Shown: positions 45,344 to 53,623 of the stretch, one piece after another
Layout: each line of letters begins with the position of its first letter
Position numbering within the stretch: position 1 is the first letter of the stretch
Assembly (NCBI RefSeq): GCF_028737205.1
Contig: NZ_JAQZAL010000021.1
Location: 1 to 64,000 of the forward strand
Direction of reading: 5' to 3'
Length of the DNA stretch: 64,000 nucleotides
DNA from: Actinomycetospora lutea
GTDB lineage: Bacteria > Actinomycetota > Actinomycetes > Mycobacteriales > Pseudonocardiaceae
Translations under genes and position numbers: made by a program
Notes under the pieces: generated by a model
Database searches by the model: none
What the model saw: the letters and a program-made list of their open reading frames with translations, nothing else
What the model was told of the DNA's origin: nothing

Positions 45344-46415
45344 ATGCCGATGTTGGCCGAGGTGATCGACGCCGTGGTCGGCGCCGACACCCATCGCGAT
45401 ACCCACGAGCTTGAGATCGCCCACCCGAGCGGCGTGATGATCGCGGTGTCGTCGATCAGCAACGACACCTGCGGTTACGCCCGGGCGGTCGCCTGGATCG
45501 CTGAGCACGCGCCCGGCCCACAGGTCGTGGTAGCGGTTGAGGGCACCCGAAGCTACGGCGTCGGGCTGGCTCGCGCGCTGACCGAGGCGGGGTTGACCGT
45601 GATCGAGTGCGAGCAGCCCCCGTAGCGCCCGCCGCGGACGAGGCAAGTCTGACGCGATCGATGCGCACCTGGCGGTGCGCTGGGCACTGGAGCTCGACGC
45701 CGCGAAGCTGCCCATCCCGCGCGCCGACGGCGACCGGGAGGCCCTGCGCACCCTGCTGTGCGCCCGCGACGAGCTGACCACCACCGGCACCGCACGGATG
45801 AATCGGTTAAAGGCCCTGTTGAGCGAGGGTGACGACACCGATCGGGCCCTGGCGCGCGGCGCGCTCACCGAGAGCACCGTCGACCAGCTGGCACGCCGTC
45901 GCCAACCCCGAGACGCCTCCCGCCTCCAGGCCGTGCGTCACGCCGAGATCCGGCGGCTGACGGTCGCGGTGCGCGAGCAGCGCCGCGAGCTCAAGACCAA
46001 CCGGGCCCAGCTCGCGGCCATCGTCGATGACCTCGCCCCCGGGCTGACCGACCACAAGGGCATCGGTCCGGTCTGCGCCGCCCAAGTGATCGTGTCCTTC
46101 TCCCACCCCGGCCGGTGCCGTCACGAGGCCGCGTTCGCCGCGCTCGCGGGGACGAGCCCGATCGAGGCCAGCAGCGGTCGCACCACCCGGCATCGGCTCA
46201 ACCGCGGCGGCGGCCGCGCGCTCAACCGCGCCATCCACACGATCGCCCACACCCGCATGCGCGACTGCCCGGCCACCCGGGCCTACGTCGCTCGCCGTAT
46301 CGCCGAGGGCAAGAACCTCAAGGAGGTCCGGCGCTGCCTCAAGCTCTACATCGCCCGCTGGCTGCACCGCTTCCTCACCACGGCGATGACCCCTGCGCCG
46401 ATGGCGCCCGCTTGA
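45344..46415 (+). pseudogene. IS110-family transposase, frameshifted
   Basis: ATG 45344 (GGAAGGGAG upstream) opens VVGADTHRDTHELEIAHPSG, the RuvC-like DEDD domain, with the second acidic residue in VAVEGTRSYG. A run of five C at about 45618-45622 adds one base, ending the frame at TAG 45625. Removing one C continues in frame as RSARRGRGKSDAIDAHLAVR, through HKGIGPVCAAQVIVSFSH and the Tnp domain FAALAGTSPIEASSGRTTRHRL, to 46415. The protein would then be about 356 residues, normal for IS110. Slippage in the C-run, a true mutation or a sequencing error are all possible. Confidence 0.85.
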
Positions 46416-46472
46416 CCGAAGGGCTCGGCCGTGGAGCCCGCCCTCGCGTCGCCGAGCGCCGGGAACGGGGCT

Positions 46473-47189
46473 TCAGCGCGACACCGGCTCGGAGCGCCCA
46501 GCCACGCAATACCCGGCGTCGGCGAGCCACGCCCGCGCCCTACCCCGCTGGCGCTCCTCGCAGAAGGCCCACCAACGCTCGAGCTCGCCGGGCCATCGCG
46601 CGAGGACGTCTTTGAAGCGGCGGAACGCGCCGCGGCCCTGGATGGCGATCGCCAGCCGGTCGCGCTGTTCTTCGTCGGGCACGCTGGTGATGAACTCCTG
46701 CATGTCGCGGTAGCCGGCCCGGGAGCCCTCGGACTCGACCGGCAGCCACCACGGCGCGTCGCCCTCGCCGTCGTCCTCCTCACCAACCTCGCGGGCGTAG
46801 TCGATGGCGGGCTGCGCCCAGACCTCGCCGCTGCGCAGGTCGAGCCGGCCTCCGCCCAGGACCGGGTCGCCTTCGAGGACGCCGGCGAGCTCCTCGAGAT
46901 CCACCGGCAGTGGTCGCAGCATCGGGGTCGCGCCGGTCCCGAGCCGCGTGGCGAGCTGGTCGGCCAGCTCGGAATCGCCGTCCCACCCGCGTTCGCGCAG
47001 CGCGCCGATCCACTGCTGGGCCATCTCCGCGGCGCCCTCGGCCTCCTGGCCCAGCGCGATGAGCAGCCCGTCCCCGCCGAGCTGTAGGCCCTCCGCGGGC
47101 TCGAGTTCTCCCAACCGGGCCACGATCGCTGCCCCGTCGCCTCGATAGACCGCGCCGCGAAGCTCGCGCTTGGGTTCCACCGCGTCCAT
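46473..47189 (-). CDS. UPF0158-family protein, carried inside the IS110 element
   Basis: 238 residues from ATG 47189. The UPF0158 core (about 105-225) is complete: GRLDLRSGEVWAQPAIDYA, then DMQEFITSVPDEEQRDRLA, AIQGRGAFRRFKDVLARWP and WWAFCEERQRGRARAWLADAGY. The N-terminal 100 residues resemble a helical solenoid (VARLGELEPAEGLQLGGDG). The family is of unknown function. The gene lies between the transposase stop and the element's right end, opposite in strand, so it seems to be passenger cargo. It looks intact. Confidence 0.85.
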   Translation of the reverse strand: MDAVEPKRELRGAVYRGDGAAIVARLGELEPAEGLQLGGDGLLIALGQEAEGAAEMAQQWIGALRERGWDGDSELADQLATRLGTGATPMLRPLPVDLEELAGVLEGDPVLGGGRLDLRSGEVWAQPAIDYAREVGEEDDGEGDAPWWLPVESEGSRAGYRDMQEFITSVPDEEQRDRLAIAIQGRGAFRRFKDVLARWPGELERWWAFCEERQRGRARAWLADAGYCVAGRSEPVSR

Positions 47190-47312
47190 GCACGCCAAGT
47201 CTGCGCCAGCCGACAAGATCCCGACGCAGCACCCGCGGCCACGGGTTGGACGCCGACCCCCGCCCGGCAACGTCGCTCACTATCGAACCGGACTTGACAA
47301 CACATAGAAGCG

Positions 47313-47515
47313 TCTACCAGGCGCTCTGCCACGGCGGGCGTGGCGGGCTGAGCCGCGCGCAGACCAGGCGGTTGCGCACCGGGCGCCCGCTGCGCGAGCG
47401 CGCCGCCGTCGCCCGGACCGGCGCCGAGTGCGCTACGTGGTCCCGTCGAAGCTGATCGACCAACGCCCACCTGAGGTCGAGGACCGCGCCCGGCTCGGTG
47501 ACCGGGAGGGCGCTC
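47313..47515 (+). pseudogene. IS30-family transposase, right fragment (degenerate)
   Basis: Continues the interrupted IS30 gene: VYQALCHGGRGGLSRAQTRR and LRTGRPLRER, then in another frame RYVVPSKLIDQRPPEVEDRA and RLGDREGAL, matching the region just before the DDE catalytic core of IS30. The match is lost after about 47515, so the catalytic part is deleted. Confidence 0.7.
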
Positions 47516-47519
47516 TTGG

Positions 47520-47690
47520 GGGCGGCGGCGGTGGTCGTGACGGTGGCCCCACGGAGTCGCCGATGAACCGGGGCTGGACCAGGGACTGGATGACCATGTT
47601 GAGGATGGCTGACCGACGCGACCAGGAACGCCGTGAGCACCAGCAGGGCGACGGTGTCGAGCACGGCATGGCTCGTGGCCGGTGCGGCCT
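47520..47690 (-). pseudogene. AI-2E/UPF0118-type permease fragment
   Basis: On the minus strand a short piece reads TVALLVLTAFLVAS, then in a shifted frame AILNMVIQSLVQPRFIGDSVG. The motif IQS-VQPR-GD-VG is typical of the conserved late region of AI-2 exporter-family permeases. Nothing else of the gene remains. It overlaps the start of the frameshifted kinase on the other strand. Confidence 0.45.
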
Positions 47691-49133
47691 GCCTCGTCGG
47701 TGCGGCCTTCCTGCCCAACGCCCTGTTCCTCGAGCGCTACCCGACGCCGTCGGTCTGGACGACCTGCCTCGGGGACGGCTGCCCCCTCAATGCCTTCCTG
47801 GTCCTGAGCCGGGAGCCGAGGATCGTCCAAGCGGCCTTGAGATCGGCGCTCGAACTGGCGGCGATCATCCTGTTCGTCCTGGTCATCGGTGTGTTGGCCG
47901 CCCGGATCCGCCGGGCTTCGCCGCTGCTGCGACGCACACTGATCCCGGTGCGGGCGGCCGCCATCCTGCACTTCGGCGCGTACACGGCCTACCTCGTGGC
48001 CCGGCGTACCGGGGTCGACCCGATGGTTCTGCAGTCCTGCGCCTGGCTCGTCCTGCTGAGCATTCCGTTGTTCGCGGCGAGCTTCGTCGCCGGTCTGCTC
48101 TGGGCGCGCCTGTACGCGGCGCGCAGTCTCCAGCGGGTGACGCTGGGTCTGGACGCGGCCGCTACCCCCGACGAGCTCCGGGATCTCATCGCCGACGCGC
48201 TCTCCGATCAGTCGATCGAGCTCTTCTACCCGCGCCCCGACCGAGGATGGTCGGACTCTCGGGATCGACCGGTAGCGCTGCCCACCCGGGACACGGACCG
48301 GTGCGTCGTCCAGATACCGCACGAGCGCGCACCGGTCGTCGCCATCGCCTACGACGCCGCCCTGCGCGAGCAGCACGTCCTCGTCCGGGCGGTGGGCGCG
48401 TGTGCGGTCACCGCCCTCCGGCAGCAGCGCCTCACGGCCGCGTTGAGGTCGTCGCTGGCCGAGGTCGAGGCCGCTCGCGGGCGGACGGCGGCGGCAGCTG
48501 CCGCCCGAGCGGCGACGGATCGAGCGGGATCTCCACGACGGCGCCCAGCAGCAGCTCGTGCTGTTGCGGATCAACCCGGAGCTCGCCGCCGAGCAGATCG
48601 AGCGGGAACAGGCCGGTGGAAGCGAACAGCTCCGAGCGCTCGGCGAGGACATCGATCGGGTGCTCGACGAGATCCGGAACCTGGCGGCAGGGATCTTCCC
48701 TCGCCTCCTCGCCGACGCCGGTCTTGGTGAGGCCTTGGCCGCCGCCGCCCGCCGGGGCCCCATCCACACGACGGTGGACACGGTCGGGGTCGGCCGGTAT
48801 CCGCTCGAGGTGGAGACCGCGGTCTACTTCTGCTGCCTCGAGGCTCTGCAGAACAGCATCAAGCACGCCCGGGGCGCGTCTGCGGTCACAATGCGCGTGG
48901 TCGACGACGGAGCGTTGCTGCGCCTCGAGGTCACCGACGACGGGATCGGCTTCGACCCGCCCGACCCACCGCCGACCTCGACCGGGGTGACGAACATGAA
49001 AGATCGCCTCGGCAATGTCGGCGGTCGTCTCTGGATCGAGTCAGCTCCCGGTTCCGGCACGGTCGTGCGCGGGGACGTTCCCACCGACGGAGTGTCCGGC
49101 GCCTGCCGAGGCGATTCCCCGGACGTCACGTGA
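47633..49133 (+). pseudogene. Sensor histidine kinase, frameshifted
   Basis: From GTG 47633 about five membrane helices (to near residue 165) and a linker domain are encoded, but at about 48500 the frame slips. The kinase part continues one frame over: ERRRIERDLHDGAQQQLVLL (phosphoacceptor His), LEALQNSIKHA (N box), VTDDGIGFDPP and GVTNMKDRLGNVGGRLWIES, to the stop at 49133. Together they make a normal DesK/NarX-type kinase of about 500 residues. As written it is broken, and no response-regulator gene lies beside it. A sequencing error in the GC-rich repeat near 48490 cannot be excluded. Confidence 0.75.
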
Positions 49134-49462
49134 GGCAGCGAGCGGGAGCGGCTGACCGGTCTCGTCGGTCCATTCCCCGTGTCATCCGCATTGTCTCCAC
49201 GACCGCCGCCCGCCCCGGTGGATCTCCATGGTGGAGGTGCGGCGAGCCCTACCGCAGAATGGTGGTACACCTCCTTGCTCCGCCCTACCTGGCTCGACAG
49301 CTTCTGTCGGCAGGGGCAGAGACCCGATCTCGAGACAACTCTCCGTAGGCCTGTGATGGCGACCCTGGCGGCCATGCGCAGTCGACGCCGAGCACCGCCG
49401 TGGTTCGTGCCACGTCCTGACGCCAGTGATCGCACGAGCGATCGTTCTTGCAGGTCAGAAGC
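49134..49462. other. Gene-free stretch before the island's left repeat
   Basis: No coding region is supported. A perfect inverted repeat, GATCGC-ACGA-GCGATC, lies at 49428-49443, 20 bases before the tRNA-derived repeat. It could be a terminator or part of an integration site. Otherwise nothing recognisable. Confidence 0.4.
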
Positions 49463-49507
49463 GGTGGAGACGAAGGGAATCGAACCCTCAACCCCCGCCT
49501 AGCAAAG
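49463..49507 (+). repeat. Left copy of tRNA-Ala 3'-half repeat (att-like)
   Basis: 45 bp matching 62392-62436 with one mismatch (49501). On the minus strand it corresponds to the tRNA from the anticodon loop through the T arm to the acceptor 3' end. The 5' half is absent, so it is not a functional tRNA. Confidence 0.8.
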
Positions 49508-49687
49508 ATGGCCGACCGCGTTGACCAGGGCCTCTACCAGCAACGACGTCCTCGCGAGGCGTCACTCGGTGCTCCGGGTCATCGTCGATGGCCCTCGTTT
49601 CGTGTCAGGCGACGTGTCACGTGGCCGAGGATGGGGACGAGCTCGACACTCCGCCAACGTCAGACCCACCCTCGGCTCGCGTCTCGT
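49508..49687. other. Gene-free left end of the island
   Basis: About 180 bp without a supported gene. It contains TTTCGTGTCAGG (49598-49609) and ACGTGTCACG nearby, similar to two TTTCGCGTCACG copies close to the right end of the island. Confidence 0.3.
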
Positions 49688-50317
49688 TCACTGCGCCGCG
49701 GCGACGAGCTTCATGAGCGTGTCGGCGAGCTCGTCGAGAGCACGCTCCTGCGCGTCGCTCTCCAGCCCGCCGCACCATAGCGGTGCCTGGGCCATCGCGG
49801 CGTGCATGCACTGCAGCGTCGTCTCCACCCCGGTGACCGCGAACTCCCCCGAGGCGAGGCCCTCCTCGAGGACGCCGCGGAACACCTGGTCGTGCCGCCG
49901 GCGCAGTTCCTTGATGCGCTCGCGCGGGTCGTCGGGCCAGGTGCTCGGCACGAGGAAGAGCCGTAGCGCGGCCGGGTACTCGCCGACGGCGATAGCGACG
50001 TGCTCACGGATGAGGGCCCGCAGCCGCTCGTGGGGCGGGCCCTCGACGGTCGCGGCCAGCCGCTCGAGCCGCCCGGTCCAGTCGGCGCCGAGCGTCTCGA
50101 TGGCCGCCACGGCCAGCTCGTCCTTGCCGGGGAAGTAGTAGTAGAGCGACCCCTTGGTGACGTCGAGCCGTTCGGCGACGTCGTCGAGGCTCACCGCGTC
50201 GTACCCGCGCTCGCCGAACAGCTCGGCGGCCGTGGAGAGGATTTCCTGGACCCGGCGTCCCCGCTTGCGCTGGACACGGCCGACCGGCGCGGCGTCCTCC
50301 ACCGGCTGACGGCTCAT
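49688..50317 (-). CDS. TetR-family repressor of the island operon
   Basis: 209 residues from ATG 50317 with GAGGAGG upstream. The helix-turn-helix (about 20-65) reads ILSTAAELFGERGYDAVSL then VAERLDVTKGSLYYYFPGKD, as in the acyl-CoA-responsive TetR group (FadR/KstR/PsrA-like). The C-terminal ligand domain is helical. The gene is divergent from the first acyl-CoA dehydrogenase. Two identical TTGAC-N6-GTCAA palindromes lie between them, so it most likely represses both itself and the catabolic operon until a CoA-ester intermediate binds. Confidence 0.9.
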   Translation of the reverse strand: MSRQPVEDAAPVGRVQRKRGRRVQEILSTAAELFGERGYDAVSLDDVAERLDVTKGSLYYYFPGKDELAVAAIETLGADWTGRLERLAATVEGPPHERLRALIREHVAIAVGEYPAALRLFLVPSTWPDDPRERIKELRRRHDQVFRGVLEEGLASGEFAVTGVETTLQCMHAAMAQAPLWCGGLESDAQERALDELADTLMKLVAAAQ

Positions 50318-50354
50318 CGGCCCTCCTCGTCCATGCCCCACAGTATCGCGATCA

Positions 50355-50370
50355 TTGACCTACAAGTCAA
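50355..50370. promoter_or_regulatory. TetR operator 1, TTGAC-N6-GTCAA
   Basis: Perfect 5-bp inverted repeat with a 6-base spacer (CTACAA), 38 bases upstream of the TetR start. It lies in the promoter gap between TetR and the operon and is identical in its arms to the second site. Confidence 0.7.
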
Positions 50371-50386
50371 ATCCTGACCCAGCCTA

Positions 50387-50402
50387 TTGACTCTCGGGTC
50401 AA
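50387..50402. promoter_or_regulatory. TetR operator 2, TTGAC-N6-GTCAA
   Basis: Same arms as operator 1 with spacer TCTCGG. The two centres are 32 bp apart, about three helical turns, so two dimers can sit on the same face. The site lies 43 bases before the acyl-CoA dehydrogenase start. Confidence 0.7.
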
Positions 50403-50444
50403 AGTTTGCCACCTTCGTCAATCAGACACCGAAGGGGGCACCCC

Positions 50445-51605
50445 ATGGACTTCGAGCTCACCGAGACGCAGCGCGAGTACCGCGACCGTGCTCGCGGCAT
50501 CGCCGAGAAGGAGCTGCTGCCCGGCTACCAGGCGCGGGAGCGCAGCGGGCGCATCGACCCCGAGCTCCGCCGTGAGATCGGCCGGCTCGGCCTCATCGCG
50601 CCGGAGCTGCCGACAGAGCTCGGTGGCCGAGGTCTGGACCGGCTCACCGCCGGCGTGGTCACCGAGGAGATCGGCCGGGGCGACATCAACGTCGCCTACC
50701 TGCAGGTCGTCGGGTCGCTGGTCGGCCAGATCCTCGCCGGCAACGCGACGCCGGAGATCGCTCAGGCGTGGGTACCGCGGATCTGCGCCGGAGAGGAGAT
50801 CGTCGGGATCGGGCTGACCGAGCCGCAGGCGGGGTCGGACGCGGGCATGCCTGCGCTCACGGCCCGCCGCGACGGCTCCGGGGAGGACGCCGACTGGGTG
50901 CTCGACGGCGTGAAGTCCCTGTCGTTCGCCGGGGAGGCGGCGGCGGTCGTCGTGTTCGCCCGGACCGGACCATCACAGTCCCGGGGCAAGGACATCAGCG
51001 CCTTCCTGGTACCGCTCGACGCACCCGGAGTCTCCCGTGAGCCGTACTCCGACATGGGCACCACGGCGGTCGGCCGGGGAGCGGCCCACCTCGACGGGGT
51101 GCGCATCCCCGCCGACCACCTCCTGGGCGCGGAGGGCCGGGGCTTCACCCAGGTGATGCAGGGGTTCGATTTCAGCCGCGCCCTCATCGGGCTGCAGTGC
51201 CTCGGGTGCGCGCAGCAGACCGTCGACGAGACGTGGCGCTACGTGGGCGAGCGCACCGCATTCGACCGTCCGCTGAGCAAGAACCAGGGCGTGGCGTTCC
51301 CGCTGGCCGAGGCCGAGACGCTGCTGTCGGCGGCGCGGCTGCTGTGCCTGCGGACGCTCTGGCTCAAGGACGTCGGCCGGCCCCACACCGCGGACGCCGC
51401 GATGAGCAAGTGGTGGGCCCCGAAGACCGCCTACGACGTCATCAACCAGTGCCTGTTGCTACACGGCCAGTACGGCTACCGCACCGAGCTTCCCATCGAG
51501 CAGCGACTGCGCGACGTGCTCGGGCTACAGATCGGCGACGGCACCGCTCAGATCATGAAGCTCGTCATCGCCCGGCAGTACCTGGGCCGCGAGCTCGCAC
51601 CGTGA
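50445..51605 (+). CDS. Acyl-CoA dehydrogenase with Asp at the usual catalytic-Glu position
   Basis: 386 residues from ATG 50445 (AAGGGGG upstream). It has the ACAD order: helical N domain, FAD-binding middle with GIGLTEPQAGSDAGMP, and C domain with DETWRYVGERTAFDRPL. Near the end, where most ACADs have Glu-Gly-Thr, this one reads QIGDGTAQIMKLVIARQYLG, with Asp. As I recall, the IGDGTA-type ending occurs in cyclohexanecarboxyl-CoA and related alicyclic dehydrogenases; this needs checking. It is the first gene of the TetR-controlled operon. It is probably a dehydrogenase for a ring or branched acyl-CoA. Confidence 0.88.
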   Translation: MDFELTETQREYRDRARGIAEKELLPGYQARERSGRIDPELRREIGRLGLIAPELPTELGGRGLDRLTAGVVTEEIGRGDINVAYLQVVGSLVGQILAGNATPEIAQAWVPRICAGEEIVGIGLTEPQAGSDAGMPALTARRDGSGEDADWVLDGVKSLSFAGEAAAVVVFARTGPSQSRGKDISAFLVPLDAPGVSREPYSDMGTTAVGRGAAHLDGVRIPADHLLGAEGRGFTQVMQGFDFSRALIGLQCLGCAQQTVDETWRYVGERTAFDRPLSKNQGVAFPLAEAETLLSAARLLCLRTLWLKDVGRPHTADAAMSKWWAPKTAYDVINQCLLLHGQYGYRTELPIEQRLRDVLGLQIGDGTAQIMKLVIARQYLGRELAP

Positions 51606-51640
51606 CGACAACAACTCTCGAGGAAGGACCAGGAACAGCC

Positions 51641-52387
51641 ATGGGCAAGCTGCAGGACAAGATCGCGATCGTCACCGGGGCGGGACAGGGCATCGGGCGA
51701 GGTATCGCCGAGAAGCTCGCCTCCGAGGGCGCCACGGTCGTCGTCACCGACATCAACGAAGCGACGGCCAAGGAGACCGCTGACGCCCTGGGTGGAGGCG
51801 CGGTCGGGCTGCACACCGACGTCACCTCCCGCGAGTCGGTGGAGGCGATGGTCGCCCAGGCCCACCAGCAGTTCGGGCGGATCGACGTCCTGGTCAACAA
51901 CGCGGGCTGGGACAAGGCGGGGCCGTTCGTCGACTCCGACCCCGCTGACTGGGACCGGGCCATCCAGATCAACCTCTACGGCGTCCTGAACACCTCCAAG
52001 ACCGTACTCCCGATCATGGCGGGGCAGGGCTCGGGTTCGGTGGTCAACCTCGCCTCCGACGCGGGTCGGGTCGGGTCCGCGGGTGAGGCGGTGTACTCGG
52101 CGGCCAAGGGCGGGGTCATCTCGTTCACCAAGACCACCGCGCGGGAGATGGCCCGCCACCAGGTCAACGCCAACTGCGTGTGCCCCGGTCCGACCGACAC
52201 GGCCCTGTTCGCCTCTGTCGTCGAGGGCAACCCGAAGCTGCGCGACGCCCTGATCAAGGCGATCCCGCTGCGCCGGCTCGCGCAGCCGGCCGATCTCGCC
52301 AACGCCGTCGCGTTCCTCGCCTCCGACGAGGCCGCCTACATCACGGGCCAGACGCTGTCGGTCAGCGGCGGCCTGTCCATGAGCTGA
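51641..52387 (+). CDS. Short-chain dehydrogenase/reductase (hydroxyacyl-CoA dehydrogenase-like)
   Basis: 248 residues with the classical SDR motifs: TGAGQGIGRG for NAD binding, VNNAGWDKAGP, the Ser in LASDAGRVGS, YSAAKGG as catalytic Tyr/Lys, and a C-terminal YITGQTLSVSGGL. Length and motifs fit FabG- and BadH-like enzymes; BadH oxidises 2-hydroxycyclohexanecarboxyl-CoA. It lies 35 bp after the first dehydrogenase and would oxidise a 3-hydroxyacyl-CoA of the same pathway. NAD rather than NADP is suggested by VVTDINEA (Asp after strand 2). Confidence 0.88.
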   Translation: MGKLQDKIAIVTGAGQGIGRGIAEKLASEGATVVVTDINEATAKETADALGGGAVGLHTDVTSRESVEAMVAQAHQQFGRIDVLVNNAGWDKAGPFVDSDPADWDRAIQINLYGVLNTSKTVLPIMAGQGSGSVVNLASDAGRVGSAGEAVYSAAKGGVISFTKTTAREMARHQVNANCVCPGPTDTALFASVVEGNPKLRDALIKAIPLRRLAQPADLANAVAFLASDEAAYITGQTLSVSGGLSMS

Positions 52388-52417
52388 CCGTCCCGGCAGC
52401 GAGGAGGAAGACCGACC

Positions 52418-53623
52418 ATGACGGATCTGGCCCACGACTACCTCGACCTCGACGGCCTGTTCTCGGCCGACGAGCTCGAGCTCCGCGACCGCGTGCGCGC
52501 GTTCGTGCAGGAGCGCATCAAGCCCCACATCGCCGAGTGGTACGAGAACGCCCAGTTCTCCCGCGAGATCGCCCGGGAGATGGGCAAGGCACGCCTGCTC
52601 GGCATGCACCTGAGCGGGTACGGCTGCCCCGGCCGCAGCGCTGTCGAGTACGGCCTCGCGGCCATGGAGCTCGAGGCCGGCGACTCCGGGCTGCGCACCT
52701 TCGTCAGCGTGCAGGGATCGCTGGCCATGAGCGCGATCCACAAGTTCGGCTCGGAGGACCACAAGCAGCGCTGGCTGCCCGGCATGGCCGCCGGGGAACT
52801 CATCGGGTGCTTCGGGCTCACCGAGCCGGGCGCGGGCAGCGACCCGAGCAGCATGACGACGTACGCCGAGCGCGTCGAGGACGGGTGGGTGCTCCACGGA
52901 GCCAAGCGCTGGATCGGCCTCGCCACGATCGCCGACGTCGCCGTCATCTGGGCGAAGACGAACGAGGGCGACGGTGCTGGCGAGGGGGCAGCATCGATCA
53001 GGGGGTTCCTGGTCCCCACCGACACGCCCGGATTCTCCGCCACGGCGATCGAGCCCAAGCTCGGCATGCGCGCCTCGATCCAGGCCGAGATCACGCTGAC
53101 CGACGTCCGGCTCCCCGCCGACGCCGTGCTCCCCGACGCCCGAGGATTGCGCGGGCCCTTCTCCTGCCTCAACGAGGCGCGCTACGGGATCATGTGGGGC
53201 GCCATGGGCGCGGCGCGCGACGCCTACGAGGACGCGCTGGCCTACGCCCTCGAGCGTCGCCAGTTCGGCGTCCCGATCGCCGCCTTCCAGCTGACCCAGC
53301 AGAAGCTCGTCGACATGGTGCTGGAGATCCAGAAGGGCGTCCTGGTCGCGCTGCAGACCGGCCGGCTCAAGGACGCGGGCACGCTGCGTCCCCAGCAGAT
53401 CTCGCTGGGCAAGCTGAACAACGTGCGCGAGGCGATCGCCATCTGCCGGGAGGCGCGCACGGTGCTCGGCGGTAACGGCATCACCCTCGACCACTCCCCG
53501 CTGCGCCACGCCAACAACCTGGAGAGCGTGCGGACGTACGAGGGCACCGACGAGGTGCACACCCTGATCATGGGCGCGGCCATCACCGGCATCCCCGCGT
53601 TCAGCGCGGGACACCAGCCATGA
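52418..53623 (+). CDS. gcdH: Glutaryl-CoA dehydrogenase
   Basis: 401 residues. CFGLTEPGAGSDPSSMTTYA is the FAD-domain signature of the GcdH group, and YEGTDEVHTLIMGAAITGIP holds the catalytic Glu. In LRTFVSVQGSLAMSAI an Arg stands at the position of human GCDH Arg94, which binds the free carboxylate of glutaryl-CoA. This supports true glutaryl-CoA oxidation and decarboxylation to crotonyl-CoA. GAGGAGG precedes the start. Its stop overlaps the crotonase start. The substrate assignment is inference from one residue and the family. Confidence 0.8.
   Translation: MTDLAHDYLDLDGLFSADELELRDRVRAFVQERIKPHIAEWYENAQFSREIAREMGKARLLGMHLSGYGCPGRSAVEYGLAAMELEAGDSGLRTFVSVQGSLAMSAIHKFGSEDHKQRWLPGMAAGELIGCFGLTEPGAGSDPSSMTTYAERVEDGWVLHGAKRWIGLATIADVAVIWAKTNEGDGAGEGAASIRGFLVPTDTPGFSATAIEPKLGMRASIQAEITLTDVRLPADAVLPDARGLRGPFSCLNEARYGIMWGAMGAARDAYEDALAYALERRQFGVPIAAFQLTQQKLVDMVLEIQKGVLVALQTGRLKDAGTLRPQQISLGKLNNVREAIAICREARTVLGGNGITLDHSPLRHANNLESVRTYEGTDEVHTLIMGAAITGIPAFSAGHQP

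Larger units (their letters stand above)
45071..47315 (+). mobile_element. IS110-family element with bridge RNA and UPF0158 passenger
   Basis: The IS30 target reads GAGACGAT-CT-ACCAGGCG if the intervening bases are removed. The core CT is present on both sides (45071-45072 and 47314-47315), as expected for IS110 recombination, which leaves no inverted repeats. Counting one core, the element is 2243 bp. It contains a noncoding left end, the transposase gene (45344-46415), a UPF0158 gene on the opposite strand (46473-47189) and a right end closing with TTGACAACACATAGAAGCGT. It is longer than usual because of the passenger gene. Confidence 0.8.

Noticed and set aside
47294..47299. TTGACA box as a possible -35 promoter element.
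   Set aside because: It lies in the right end of the IS110 element, has no matching -10 at normal spacing, and is better explained as a conserved element-end sequence.
48558..49133. A separate short histidine-kinase-like gene of 191 residues.
   Set aside because: It lacks the phosphoacceptor His, which lies just upstream in the same frame. It is the second half of the frameshifted kinase starting at 47633.
49463..49507. A second tRNA-Ala gene.
   Set aside because: Only the 3' half is present and the 5' acceptor strand and D arm are missing. It is a displaced tRNA end, not a functional gene.
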